64,000 nt of DNA from SB15 sp964639245 (GTDB lineage: Bacteria > Chloroflexota > Anaerolineae > Aggregatilineales > J027). Below are positions 16,624-25,463 of this stretch, piece by piece. The position numbers and the translations under genes are program-made. The notes beneath the pieces are model-generated. The model was not told where the DNA came from. It saw only the letters and a list, made by a program, of their open reading frames with translations, and did not search any database. The first letter of the stretch is position 1, and every line of letters starts with the position of its first letter. The stretch lies in contig CAZXCU010000013.1 of the NCBI GenBank assembly GCA_964639245.1, positions 75,177 to 139,176 on the forward strand. The letters run 5' to 3'.

Positions 16624-17715
16624 ATGTGGAAATTAAAGTTATTCCTGAGCCTCAGTTTACTCAGTTTAGTGCTTGTCGGGTGCAATCTCAGCGAGTCGGT
16701 GGATGCCAGCACCCCCGCCAAAGAACCGACCCTCTCGGAAATTGCGTCGCCTGCGTCCAGCAAATTGGTAGTGAATACCGCTTTTCAGCAAGATTCCGCC
16801 AAACAAATTCAGACCTGTGTTTATCCAACGGGCTGGATTCCCTACCAATTGCAGGTGAATGAAAATATTTATACGGTCAGCACCCGGTATGGAATTACGG
16901 CGGACGCGCTGATGCAGGGCAATTGTTTCACCGACCCGGCCTTCGCTAACAATGGGTCGTATGTGTATGTTCCGCCTACTGCACTGACTGCCCCCCCCCA
17001 GACGATTTTACCGCTTGGCATCAGTACCTTTATTGCAGACCCGGTGGTTGCTCCGGCGGGTGGACAAGTGACGCTGGTCTGGCAGGCGCAGGGGTCGGTG
17101 ATGAATGTGCGGGCCGGTTGGTTGTACAACGGACAATTTATTGAAGAAATGAGCGGGTTGCCGATTGCAGGCAGCATCCAACTGCCGGTTTTTAACGATG
17201 GACGCGACTCCATGACCTTCATGATTCGCATCAGCGATGGGATTCAAGAAGTCGCGGCACAATCCACCGTGCAAGTTACCTGTGGCGAGGGCTGGTTTTT
17301 TGCGCCCGAACCTGCCGAATGTCCAACATCGGCACTGGTGACAACCTTCCGTGAACAGCGTTTTGAACGGGGTACGATTGTTTATCTGCCCGCGCTGGGT
17401 GAGTTGTATGTCATGATTGTTGGGCAAGCAGCGATTAAAGTGCAGGATGAATATATTCCGGGAATGCCCTTGTTTGATGGGCTGTATCGTGCGCCAGAAG
17501 GTTTTCAGCAGGCCAACGGCCCGATTTATTACATCTGGCGTAAAGATGGGATTCGGGAAGCGCTGGGATACGCGATTGAACCCGAAACCCAGTATCAGGG
17601 GATGCTGCAACGAACGGTTTCGGCACAGGGCGAAAAAATCTACTTTTCCGCCAGCAATTTTCATGTCTATCAGGTCAGTAGGGGGGCGGCGTGGGGAGTG
17701 ATTATCCCCCAGTAG
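16624..17715 (+). CDS. LysM lipoprotein with Chloroflexota-type C-terminal domain
   Basis: About 363 residues. The N-terminus is a lipoprotein signal with lipobox LVGC (Cys near residue 21). A LysM-like module follows (about 67-120: VNENIYTVSTRYGITADALMQGN ... YVYVPP shortened here), then an Ig-like stretch with VVAPAGGQVTLVWQAQG. The C-terminal ~140 residues begin with CGEGWFFAPEP and FERGTIVYL. The same C-terminal arrangement recurs in the lipoprotein at 55400-56317. It likely sits on the outer face of the membrane, bound to the wall. A GTG one codon before the ATG is an equal start. It overlaps the convergent LCP gene by 14 nt. Confidence 0.7.
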   Translation: MWKLKLFLSLSLLSLVLVGCNLSESVDASTPAKEPTLSEIASPASSKLVVNTAFQQDSAKQIQTCVYPTGWIPYQLQVNENIYTVSTRYGITADALMQGNCFTDPAFANNGSYVYVPPTALTAPPQTILPLGISTFIADPVVAPAGGQVTLVWQAQGSVMNVRAGWLYNGQFIEEMSGLPIAGSIQLPVFNDGRDSMTFMIRISDGIQEVAAQSTVQVTCGEGWFFAPEPAECPTSALVTTFREQRFERGTIVYLPALGELYVMIVGQAAIKVQDEYIPGMPLFDGLYRAPEGFQQANGPIYYIWRKDGIREALGYAIEPETQYQGMLQRTVSAQGEKIYFSASNFHVYQVSRGAAWGVIIPQ

Positions 17716-19327
17716 GCAGCACCAAATCTGTCCCGATAATCACCACCACATCACCTTCGGGACTGCTACCCCGCCCCTGTTCAATCCGGGGGCGTACCCC
17801 ATTGTTAAAGGTTGACAGAATCTGCGAGAGATAGGCCGCAGAATTGGCATGTTCCCCATAATAAATGATATAGGTTTCGGTGACACTGGTAGAGGTGTAA
17901 TTCCCTACCGTGATAACATCCATCTGATAATTTTCAACCTGGGTTTGTAACGCGGCGGCTCGCCCTTGAATAGCCGTGCCATTCAGCAAACCAATCACGG
18001 GCGCTTCATTTTGCACTTCGGCAGGCAGCACCGATGGATTTACCTCAAACGAAATTTGCATGGCAGGGTCGGGCGCGTTCTGGGCAGTTTCATCGGGGCA
18101 GTTGCCGCGCATTAAATCGGCAATCAGCGTGATAATATCCGTCCCAATCGGGATTAAAATATCACTGCCATCGTCGCCTGTGCCAAGCAAAACCTCGCCT
18201 GTGCTGATGGTGCCTTTGCAGATCGTGCCAACATCTTGTGCGGCTTTGCCCAACGCCAGAATTTCATCCAGTGTCATATCGGTTTTGATATTCACACTGA
18301 CCGATTCCCACAGGCTAAACGCATCACCGAGCAGCGCTGTCACCCCGCCCAAGCTCAAAATTTTATCCCGCACCGCCAGAATGACTTCCTGCTGGCGTTT
18401 GGCACGGTCAAAATCGCCCCCTTCGGTAGCACGGGTGCGGGCATATTGCAGCAGCTTTTCGGCAGGCATTTCTTGGCAGCCAGCCTCAATGTAAATCGGT
18501 TGATAGCCGTAACTGCCATCAGGATATTTCGGGTCATCAATCGGTGCGGGGGGACACACTTCAATCGGCCCCACCGAATCTATTAAAGTCATAAACGCAT
18601 CGAAATTAATCAGTACATAGTGGTCAATCGGCACGCCAATGACTTTTTCGACGGTTTTCATCGCCAGCGCTGGCCCACCGCCGGGATAAGCAACCGTGGG
18701 GTCATCCCCGCGAAAATTGGCGGTGTTAATTCGCCCTTCGCCGAATCCGCCCGGAATAGACACCCACAAATCACGCGGAATCGAGAGCATCGCTCCTGTT
18801 TTGGCGATGGGGTCAAGACTCAGCACCATCATGGTATCGGTGCGGAATTGGCCTTCTTCGCCCTGTCGCTGGTCAATTCCCATGAGCAAAATGGTCACAC
18901 GGCGCGGGTCAATTTCTAAAACAGATTCGGTTTCCTGTTGTGGAATTGCCGTTGGTTCGGGGAGGGTTGCTGTTGCTGTGGGAACGGAGATTTCTTCCGT
19001 CGCGGCTACTTCTGCCGTCGCTTCGCTGGCAACCTCGGTAGCTTCTTGGGTTGCTGCCTGAAGCGGCGATTCAGTAGGCACAGGGGTAGGTAAATTGCTC
19101 ACCGTTTGCTGGGTCGGAAGCGGTTCAACATCAGGCGTTTCTTCGGCATCTTCCAGATTCAACACCAACCGCACCACCTGCTCCATATCGGTTTCATGCA
19201 GAGGGGTAATCTGATTCAATTCGCGTACCCGCACACGGGACTGCTGGTACGCCACATATGCCCCGCCAATCGTCAAGGGAATCAGCAGTAGCACCCAGAG
19301 CAAAAGCAAAATATCACGGTTTTTCAT
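17702..19327 (-). CDS. LCP-family (LytR-CpsA-Psr) protein with LytR_C domain
   Basis: A 541-residue membrane-anchored protein. LCP enzymes move undecaprenyl-linked glycopolymers onto the wall. A short cytoplasmic tail and one TM helix (about 5-25) are followed by a Thr/Pro/Glu-rich stretch. The LCP domain runs from about 150 to 380, with LLMGIDQR, RTDTMMVLSLDP, the IPRDLWVSIP motif, and DHYVLINFDAFMTLIDSVG. The C-terminus (about 430-535) has the LytR_C pattern VIGLLNGTAIQGRAAAL. The start at MKNRD (19327) places the TM helix correctly; the frame continues upstream into a basic segment that overlaps the next gene and is unlikely to be used. Confidence 0.88.
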   Translation of the reverse strand: MKNRDILLLLWVLLLIPLTIGGAYVAYQQSRVRVRELNQITPLHETDMEQVVRLVLNLEDAEETPDVEPLPTQQTVSNLPTPVPTESPLQAATQEATEVASEATAEVAATEEISVPTATATLPEPTAIPQQETESVLEIDPRRVTILLMGIDQRQGEEGQFRTDTMMVLSLDPIAKTGAMLSIPRDLWVSIPGGFGEGRINTANFRGDDPTVAYPGGGPALAMKTVEKVIGVPIDHYVLINFDAFMTLIDSVGPIEVCPPAPIDDPKYPDGSYGYQPIYIEAGCQEMPAEKLLQYARTRATEGGDFDRAKRQQEVILAVRDKILSLGGVTALLGDAFSLWESVSVNIKTDMTLDEILALGKAAQDVGTICKGTISTGEVLLGTGDDGSDILIPIGTDIITLIADLMRGNCPDETAQNAPDPAMQISFEVNPSVLPAEVQNEAPVIGLLNGTAIQGRAAALQTQVENYQMDVITVGNYTSTSVTETYIIYYGEHANSAAYLSQILSTFNNGVRPRIEQGRGSSPEGDVVVIIGTDLVLPTGG

Positions 19328-19385
19328 GGGTAGCCATTCTAGCTTATTTTTTCGTGCGAAGTGCCATACGGTTCGCTGACGGTAT

Positions 19386-20168
19386 CTAGTGGTCAAAGGG
19401 GCGGGAATCGGCATGATGAATGGGTTGCCAAACACCAAAACCAAGCGATAAGCGCCGTGTACCCGCGCCGACAACACCGATGCCGATCAGAATGACCGCC
19501 GAAATTTTATCCAGCGTGAGTTCGGCATTTTGCAGGCGGAATAAGATCAACAGGGACACTCCGACCCATACCAGCGCAACAGACAAGCGTTTACTTCGTG
19601 CGCGATTTTGTAGGGTGAGAAATCCGATTCCTATAAAAATCAGCCAAAACAAGCTGATTGCCAGCATTTGCAACTCGTAACGCGGCAAAACATTTCCCTG
19701 TAAATCGCGCAAGTAACCGACCATCCACACCGGATAATCGTCCACGTCAGCAACGGGATTGCTTACCAAGCAGCCTGCTTTGCGACATGCCCAACCGACG
19801 CTCATCAAAATGACAGGTAGCGCCACCGCCACTGCATCAGTAAATTCGGCAAGCGGAATCTGACGGCTTTGGCAGAGCAGCAGCATCACCAGCGCAGCAC
19901 CAAGAAACGCGCCTTGCCAACTCAATGCCCCATACCACAGGCGAAAAACATACTCCGGCGAAGCACTAAATTCAGACAGATGCAGCAACACATAGCCCAC
20001 TCTCGCGCCGATGATCCCACCCAGAATGGAAAATAAATACACATCCAGCCAGCGCAACCCCATGCCTGACTGCCAACCCGCAAGAAAAATAAACCATCCC
20101 CCTACCAGCAACCCTGCAAAGATGCCAAGCGCAAACAAATGCTCAATATACTGAATTTGAGGCAGCAT
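19386..20168 (-). CDS. Divergent Lgt-like membrane protein
   Basis: A 260-residue protein with about seven TM helices in the pattern of prolipoprotein diacylglyceryl transferase: ILGGIIGARVGYVLL, LWYGALSWQGAFLGAAL and GCLVSNPVADVDDYPVW. In true Lgt the second region has a histidine before the double glycine that is needed for activity; here it reads W-Q-G-A. The GxR motif (GGIIGAR) remains. It may be an Lgt paralogue that does a different lipid or thiol-linked job. It overlaps by 1 nt with a TlpA-like thioredoxin, which may be a partner. Confidence 0.68.
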   Translation of the reverse strand: MLPQIQYIEHLFALGIFAGLLVGGWFIFLAGWQSGMGLRWLDVYLFSILGGIIGARVGYVLLHLSEFSASPEYVFRLWYGALSWQGAFLGAALVMLLLCQSRQIPLAEFTDAVAVALPVILMSVGWACRKAGCLVSNPVADVDDYPVWMVGYLRDLQGNVLPRYELQMLAISLFWLIFIGIGFLTLQNRARSKRLSVALVWVGVSLLILFRLQNAELTLDKISAVILIGIGVVGAGTRRLSLGFGVWQPIHHADSRPFDH

Positions 20169-20827
20169 TATTGCAGTTCTTCAAGGTAGTAGGTTAAATC
20201 TGCGGTGGTGACTTCGCCAATTTGACGGAAACGCACCACCCCCGCCTGGTCTATCACATAGGTGGTGGGCAAATTGACCACGCTCATAAAGCCTTTGAGC
20301 AGGCTGCGCTCATCCAGCCCGATTTGAATATCGGTGAGTTGATAATCGGCAATGAATTGTTCGATGTCTTGGAGGGTTTGCCCGTCATTCGGGTCGGTGA
20401 TGGACAGCACCACCACGTCGGGATTGTCTTGAGCGAAGGTTTGCAGGGCGGGCATTTCGCGCACACACGGCGGACACCATGTCGCCCAAAAATTCACCAC
20501 CACAATCTTACCGGGATAGTCTAACAAGGTGTGCGAATCCCCCGCCAAATCCTTAAAGGGGGTATCAGTGACGAGATTGTCTAACACTGGCACAATCACC
20601 ACCGTAGGCCGATTGGTGACTTGAATCGAAACCGGAGTGGGGTACGCTTGCGCGGCAGGGGTTTCTTCCGCATTGTTCAGGGCGTTGGTCAGCAAAATAA
20701 AAATCATGCCAAACACCCCAATGACCGGGAACATCAGCAGCAAAATTAACCCGCTCGATACAGTCCGATTTCTGACACCCTGCCTGTTACGATGGGGAGG
20801 GGTGGGGTGGGGTGTACCATGACTCAT
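20168..20827 (-). CDS. Membrane-anchored TlpA/ResA-like thioredoxin
   Basis: A 219-residue protein with one N-terminal TM helix (about 25-48) and an extracytoplasmic thioredoxin fold. It has the redox site ATWCPPCVREMP, DLAGDSHTLLDYPGKIVVVNFW before it, and the cis-proline region MSVVNLPTTYVID after it. Such proteins reduce disulfides outside the membrane, for example for cytochrome c maturation. No ccm genes are in this window. The N-terminus before the TM is basic and Pro-rich. It lies between the Lgt-like gene and a beta-propeller gene in one tight minus-strand unit. Confidence 0.85.
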   Translation of the reverse strand: MSHGTPHPTPPHRNRQGVRNRTVSSGLILLLMFPVIGVFGMIFILLTNALNNAEETPAAQAYPTPVSIQVTNRPTVVIVPVLDNLVTDTPFKDLAGDSHTLLDYPGKIVVVNFWATWCPPCVREMPALQTFAQDNPDVVVLSITDPNDGQTLQDIEQFIADYQLTDIQIGLDERSLLKGFMSVVNLPTTYVIDQAGVVRFRQIGEVTTADLTYYLEELQ

Positions 20828-22219
20828 TTAGGGTAAAAATCCCGGTAAAAACGCATCATCCGAAACTTTGACGGGTTCGCCTGTGGTCATGTTGTAGTAC
20901 CAGATTTCCGGTTTAGAGCCGGAAACTTCATGGTTAAACCGCTGGTACACCAGCAAATTGCCGTCAGGACTCCATTCAAGCCCACCATGGGTATAAGCAT
21001 CGTCCACCACCAACGGGGAAACTTCGTTTGTTTCCGAATCCAGCAGATAAATCTGAGCGCCAAAGGTATAACGGTTGTCCAGATAGCGGCGGGACAAAGC
21101 AATATGCAGATTGTCTGGATTCCAGAATCCCAAAATATCCTCAATCGGCTCGTTGGGGTCGCCTGTAATCCGGTAGCGGCGACCTTCGTTCAATGCCCCC
21201 GCGATTTCCAAACCTTCCAATTGGGTATAAAAAGTATCGCCCCGCGCACCACGCACCAGAATCGGATAAATCAAGTGCGTGCCATCCTGTGAAAAACTTC
21301 CCACCACCCCCTGCATACTGTCAATGAGGGCAGATTGTCCGGTCACGAAATCATAGACCATGATGCCGGGTGGGTTGGTGGAAAACATTGCCAAACGGTT
21401 GCCTGTGGGCGAAAATTGGGGGGAATGCCCCACAATTTGCGAATCCTCAAACAGCACCCGCGACTGCACCGTGTTAATATCCACCGTCCAGATGCGCCGC
21501 GCTCCGACCACGCCTAATTCGGGGTTATAGTCCTCCCGTTCATAGGCAATTTGCGTGCCATCGGGATGCCAAGAGGGAGCAGCGCAAAAAGCATCCACGC
21601 AGTTGGTCAACTGCCGACTATTGCTCGTTGCCACATCGTACAGCCACAGGTCAGATGAACCATCCCGATTATAAATGGTATATACAATCATTGTTCCATC
21701 AGGGCTGACTGCATAATCCGCCACACCAAATTCGGTATCGGTGAGTTGTTGGATGTCGCCTGTATTTAAATCGTAGGCGATTAAATTACGCTGTGGCGAA
21801 GTTGACGGCGCGAGGTACAGCACTTTGGGCAAATTGACACGGAAGGAAAATTCAAAAGTCTCCTTTAACTCCGCGCTGCCATTCCGCGATTCCACGCCTT
21901 CTTCCAATTGAACGGTATAGGTTGCGCCCGATGTGAATGGAGCATCCGGCTCAAAAATAATTTCGTGGGATCCGTTCCAGCGAAAATTTCCCGCTATTTC
22001 GGGTTGAATTTTGAAATTACGCTCGACACTGCCCCGATTCATTTCATCGTAAAACCGAATCCGAATCGGGGTGCTGCCTGTGGCGGTGTCATCGGGAGTA
22101 TAACTTTCGACTCTGACCCCCACATTGTTGCCAAGCAGAATCACCACCAGCATGGCAAGGACAATGCTTGCCATCATGCCAAATGCGGCATAATCCAATC
22201 TATCGAATCGTTCACGCAA
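20828..22219 (-). CDS. Membrane-anchored PD40/TolB-like beta-propeller protein
   Basis: A 463-residue protein. One TM helix (about 12-32) is followed by a Big_5/SbsA Ig-like segment (PIRIRFYDEMNRGSVERNFKIQP). Then come repeated PD40 units recognisable by SPDGTMIVYTIYN, HPDGTQIAYERED, SPTGNRLAMFST and SPDGNLLVYQRFN. Propellers of this kind bind partners on the outside of the cell. No enzyme domain is attached. It shares a 1-nt boundary with the thioredoxin gene, which suggests a joint envelope role that I cannot define. Confidence 0.8.
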   Translation of the reverse strand: MRERFDRLDYAAFGMMASIVLAMLVVILLGNNVGVRVESYTPDDTATGSTPIRIRFYDEMNRGSVERNFKIQPEIAGNFRWNGSHEIIFEPDAPFTSGATYTVQLEEGVESRNGSAELKETFEFSFRVNLPKVLYLAPSTSPQRNLIAYDLNTGDIQQLTDTEFGVADYAVSPDGTMIVYTIYNRDGSSDLWLYDVATSNSRQLTNCVDAFCAAPSWHPDGTQIAYEREDYNPELGVVGARRIWTVDINTVQSRVLFEDSQIVGHSPQFSPTGNRLAMFSTNPPGIMVYDFVTGQSALIDSMQGVVGSFSQDGTHLIYPILVRGARGDTFYTQLEGLEIAGALNEGRRYRITGDPNEPIEDILGFWNPDNLHIALSRRYLDNRYTFGAQIYLLDSETNEVSPLVVDDAYTHGGLEWSPDGNLLVYQRFNHEVSGSKPEIWYYNMTTGEPVKVSDDAFLPGFLP

Positions 22220-22237
22220 GTGTTGATTTGTCTTTCC

Positions 22238-23071
22238 TTAAAAATACAAATAGGGTTGTTCCGGTTGCTGGGTAATTTCAATCCCTTCCGCAATGATGAC
22301 AGGGGTTTCGATGCCATCAATCAAGCGGATTTCAATATGCCCCTGCACCCGAATCCAAGTATCCTGTGTGAATTGTTCTGTCGAATCCACCACCAAACCA
22401 AATGGACGTGCATCAGCAACGCAGCAACTCATGGTGAAACGCACCACCATAAAATCATCCGTGCCTTGCAATTTGGCATCTTCATACACAAAACCGATGA
22501 CATCCACCGGTTGGCCTTCTAACTGGCGCATGTCGTCACTCTGGCTAAAGGCTTTAATCCAATCCAGAATGTTGCGCTGTTCGGGCGGAATTTCGAGGCT
22601 GGCCTGGGATGTCCCCAGATTCAAGGCAGTCATATTCGTGGTTAAGTCGCTGGTGATGGCATCTGCGCTGAGGGGTTTGGAAGGAACACCTAACCCCAGC
22701 ACAATCGGAATCACCGCCACCCCAATAAACAGCCAAGACGCAAAACTTCCCGCTTCGGCATGATCGTGATCATGGTCGTGGTCGTGATGGTGATCATGGG
22801 CGGTGTTGCGTAACAAATCCAACGCGCTCATTGCCCCCATCGACAGGAAAATCGCCGCCCCTACCCATGTCAGCCAGCCGAAGTTTTCAACATTGATATA
22901 ATTGCCAAGTTGTCCACCCGGCAGTGCCAGATCAATAAAATACAGCCCTAAAATGAGCATGATGCCCGTTTGTACCCACCCTTGAATGATGCCCCAATTG
23001 AGGCCATCAGCATGGTCGTGGTCATGGTCGCAGTGTTCGTCATGCACATGGTCGTGAAGATGTTCTGCCAT
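22238..23071 (-). CDS. His-rich YcgQ/TIGR03943-like membrane protein
   Basis: A 277-residue protein with His/Asp runs at the N-terminus (residues 4-22) and in a loop near 92-105, about four TM helices, and an extracytoplasmic C-terminal domain. That domain carries FTMSCCVADARPFGLVV, the conserved CCVADA motif of the TIGR03943/DUF1980 family. In Bacillus the homologue YcgQ works with permease YcgR and is controlled by zinc. The His runs would bind Zn or a similar ion in the cytoplasm or loops. It follows the permease gene after 4 nt, matching the known pairing. Confidence 0.85.
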   Translation of the reverse strand: MAEHLHDHVHDEHCDHDHDHADGLNWGIIQGWVQTGIMLILGLYFIDLALPGGQLGNYINVENFGWLTWVGAAIFLSMGAMSALDLLRNTAHDHHHDHDHDHDHAEAGSFASWLFIGVAVIPIVLGLGVPSKPLSADAITSDLTTNMTALNLGTSQASLEIPPEQRNILDWIKAFSQSDDMRQLEGQPVDVIGFVYEDAKLQGTDDFMVVRFTMSCCVADARPFGLVVDSTEQFTQDTWIRVQGHIEIRLIDGIETPVIIAEGIEITQQPEQPYLYF

Positions 23072-23075
23072 TGTC

Positions 23076-24002
23076 TCAAAGCCTCAGGTTTAAATTGATG
23101 AAAATTGCCAAGAGCGCGGTGAGTAAAAACGGCAGCGCAATGAGATAAAACACCACCCGCCGCTTGAACACACCCAAAAACATCATGGTCGATTTAATAT
23201 CCACCATCGGGCCAAACACCAGAAATGCCAGAATCGAGCCAGTGGTGAAGGTGTTGGCAAAAGCAAGCGCCAAAAACGCATCGACAGTGCTGCATACACT
23301 CAGGACAAACGCGGTGGCTTGCATCACAAACACCGAATTGACCGGGTTGCTAGCCAGTACCTCAATTTCTTTGTCCAGCGCGAATGTCCCCATCACCGCC
23401 GCCAGCAAACTCCCAAAAATCAGGTAGCGCCCCATCTCAAAAAATTCTTCGCGTGCCAGCAGGAGCGATTTTTTGATGCCCGGAATCAATTCCATGCGTT
23501 GGGTCGTCAGGGGATAGGCGGCCTCTGACCCGCCCGTAATCGGAACAAACAGGATTTGGGGGCGTAAAATGCGCTGCGGTTGGTTTTGCACCGCAAAAAT
23601 CAACCCTACGCTAATGGCAACCAGCGCGGTTAAGATGAAGCGTCCATAGAGAATTGGCCCTGCACCAAACGCAGCATAGGTACTTGCCAGCACCACTGGA
23701 TTCATCACGGGTGCAGCCAGCAAAAACGCGATTCCGGTACTCATGGGCAGCCCTTTTTTGTACAAACGCCGCACCACCGGCACCACCCCACATTCACACA
23801 CCGGGAACATGAAGCCCATCATCCCGCCCATGATGGTTGAAAGTACGATATTTTTAGGGACAACCCGCGCAATATCATCTTTGCTGACGAATGCTTCAAT
23901 CAGCCCGGAAGCCAGTGTACCCAGTAACAAAAACGGCGTGGCTTCAATAAAAATTCCCAGAAAGCGTGTCGCAAAAATCGTTAAATCAAAGTTCATAAGC
24001 AT
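23076..24002 (-). CDS. YcgR-like permease (DUF318/ArsP_1 family)
   Basis: A 308-residue permease with about eight TM helices. The family motif is PVCECGVVPVVRRLYKKG, followed by GIAFLLAAPVMNPVVLASTYAA and, in the second half, TVDAFLALAFANTF. Members are linked to metal, arsenic or zinc handling. Together with the His-rich partner the likely job is divalent metal movement; the direction is not known. Two in-frame ATGs at the start (24002 and 23996) cannot be told apart. A minus-strand promoter is proposed at 24026-24054. Confidence 0.83.
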   Translation of the reverse strand: MLMNFDLTIFATRFLGIFIEATPFLLLGTLASGLIEAFVSKDDIARVVPKNIVLSTIMGGMMGFMFPVCECGVVPVVRRLYKKGLPMSTGIAFLLAAPVMNPVVLASTYAAFGAGPILYGRFILTALVAISVGLIFAVQNQPQRILRPQILFVPITGGSEAAYPLTTQRMELIPGIKKSLLLAREEFFEMGRYLIFGSLLAAVMGTFALDKEIEVLASNPVNSVFVMQATAFVLSVCSTVDAFLALAFANTFTTGSILAFLVFGPMVDIKSTMMFLGVFKRRVVFYLIALPFLLTALLAIFINLNLRL

Positions 24003-24025
24003 CCATTGTAGCTTGCGCTATCTCA

Positions 24026-24054
24026 TTTTTAACCGACTATTGTTACACGGTCAA
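24026..24054 (-). promoter_or_regulatory. Candidate promoter for the metal-permease pair
   Basis: TTGACC (24054-24049), 17 nt, TAAAAA (24031-24026) on the minus strand, about 25 nt before the permease start. I looked for a Zur/Fur-like inverted repeat over it and saw none. Confidence 0.4.
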
Positions 24055-24062
24055 CAAACGGT

Positions 24063-24092
24063 TTGACGTGCTTAGAACGTTCGTGCTACACT
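24063..24092 (+). promoter_or_regulatory. Candidate promoter for the nurA operon
   Basis: TTGACG (24063-24068), 18 nt, TACACT (24087-24092), followed by about 100 nt of leader before nurA. It is back-to-back with the permease promoter. The leader includes the palindrome at 24154-24180. Confidence 0.45.
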
Positions 24093-24153
24093 CAACACTT
24101 ATATGAATATGAATAGAAGACAGACAGCGTATTTGCTGTTCCTAGGATTTAAT

Positions 24154-24180
24154 GTAGGGACGCGATATATCACGTCTGTG
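24154..24180. repeat. Imperfect palindrome in the nurA leader
   Basis: GTAGGGACGCGATATATC is followed by ACGTCTGTG; the core GACGCGATATATCACGTC pairs with itself apart from one C/A mismatch. It looks like small GTAGGGRCG-type palindromes dispersed in bacterial intergenic DNA. No function is visible. Confidence 0.4.
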
Positions 24181-24200
24181 TAAACAAATGAGATACAAAA

Positions 24201-25463
24201 ATGTCGCTCAAATTTGATAAAGTTCTTGAACAGGTGCAGCGCATGGGACGTTTTGCGGCCTATCGCACCCAAGATTTAAGTGAACGGGGGCAGCAAGCGC
24301 TCGATTTGCTGGATACTGCGAGCGATTTTGAAGAAGCTGCCCGTAAAATTGAATTGGTACGTTTGCGAGATGCTGGGTATCGGGGGGCAGCCCCATTTGA
24401 GGAAGATGTTAATGCCCGCTTTGACTGCCCTTCTGCACCGCGTTGGGCAACCATCATCGCGGTGGATGGGTCACAAATTTATCCCGATATTCACGGGGCG
24501 GCGCTGTATTATCTGACTAATATTGCTGGATTTGTGTATTATCACGGTAGCCATGAACTTCCCGAAGAACTCTGTGAACCGCATCTTTTTTACGCCGATT
24601 CAGACGTGCGGGAGGAAGCAGGCAACGGGTCAGTTATCAAAAATACAGTGGTCAATGCACGGCGCACGGTACAGGAAATCATGACTTTGACCCATTATGC
24701 CTATGAACGCCGTCATTACAACAACGCATTATTGGGTATTCTGGATGGGCCTTTGTTGTGGATGGTCGGGCCGGACATCAATAATTCGGTCAAATTAGAG
24801 GCGGATTATCGCGGGGCGCTGGTGCATTTTCATGATATTCATACGAACATGCGCGAATTGCATCAGCATAACGCCTGTCTCATTGGCTATGTAGACCGCC
24901 ACGACAGCCGTTTTGTGATTCGCCTCCTGCATCTGCTCTCGCTGGCAGATGAGGATGTGCGCCGTTCGATTGTGGAAACCGACGGGCCCTTTGAAGGGCT
25001 AACCGATGATTGGCTATTTTCGCGGGTGCTGAGGCCGGGGCAGCGTTCCGCCGTGATGATTCAGCAAAGCCCGCGTAACAAAAGTTACCGTCTGGACACC
25101 GGATTAAATTATGAAATCGCCTTTTTCTATTTAAACGTGGGGTCAGTGGGTCGTCCACATATTGCCCGTGTTGAAATTCCGATGTGGGTGGCACAACTCC
25201 CCGAAGCAGTGGATGAAGTCCACAGCCTGTTGGTGGCTCAGTGTGAATTAGCTGGGGGCTATCCCTATGTCCTAACCCGTGCGGACGAATTGGCGGTGGT
25301 CGGCGGGCAAGAAAAACAACAATTGAATACCCTCATCAATATTGAACTACTCAAAAATAAGCAAGTAGTAGATAGTTCGCCCAAACAAATTGGCAAGGGA
25401 CAGGCACGCGCAGGCCGTCGCCAGCACTCCGCCCCTTCGCGCAGACCTAATAAGGAATTTTAA
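24201..25463 (+). CDS. nurA: NurA-family nuclease
   Basis: A 420-residue NurA-domain protein, an RNase-H-like 5'-3' exonuclease / endonuclease that in archaea works with the HerA translocase in DNA-end resection. The metal-binding residues are visible as AVDGSQIYPD (D89), GILDGPLLW (D182), and the C-terminal RVEIPMWVAQ and GYPYVLTRADELAV. An N-terminal helical part of ~80 residues precedes the domain, and a basic disordered tail (GRRQHSAPSRRPNK) ends it. The stop touches the next ATG, so the two are co-translated. HerA itself is not in the window. Confidence 0.88.
   Translation: MSLKFDKVLEQVQRMGRFAAYRTQDLSERGQQALDLLDTASDFEEAARKIELVRLRDAGYRGAAPFEEDVNARFDCPSAPRWATIIAVDGSQIYPDIHGAALYYLTNIAGFVYYHGSHELPEELCEPHLFYADSDVREEAGNGSVIKNTVVNARRTVQEIMTLTHYAYERRHYNNALLGILDGPLLWMVGPDINNSVKLEADYRGALVHFHDIHTNMRELHQHNACLIGYVDRHDSRFVIRLLHLLSLADEDVRRSIVETDGPFEGLTDDWLFSRVLRPGQRSAVMIQQSPRNKSYRLDTGLNYEIAFFYLNVGSVGRPHIARVEIPMWVAQLPEAVDEVHSLLVAQCELAGGYPYVLTRADELAVVGGQEKQQLNTLINIELLKNKQVVDSSPKQIGKGQARAGRRQHSAPSRRPNKEF

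Noticed and set aside
22741..22800. Short tandem repeat of TGGTCGTGATCA type units, possible regulatory repeat
   Set aside because: It encodes the His/Asp run of the YcgQ-like protein; the codon-level repeat explains it.
24003..24060. Zur/Fur box before the metal permease pair
   Set aside because: No 9-1-9 or 7-1-7 inverted repeat of the expected A/T-rich type was found.
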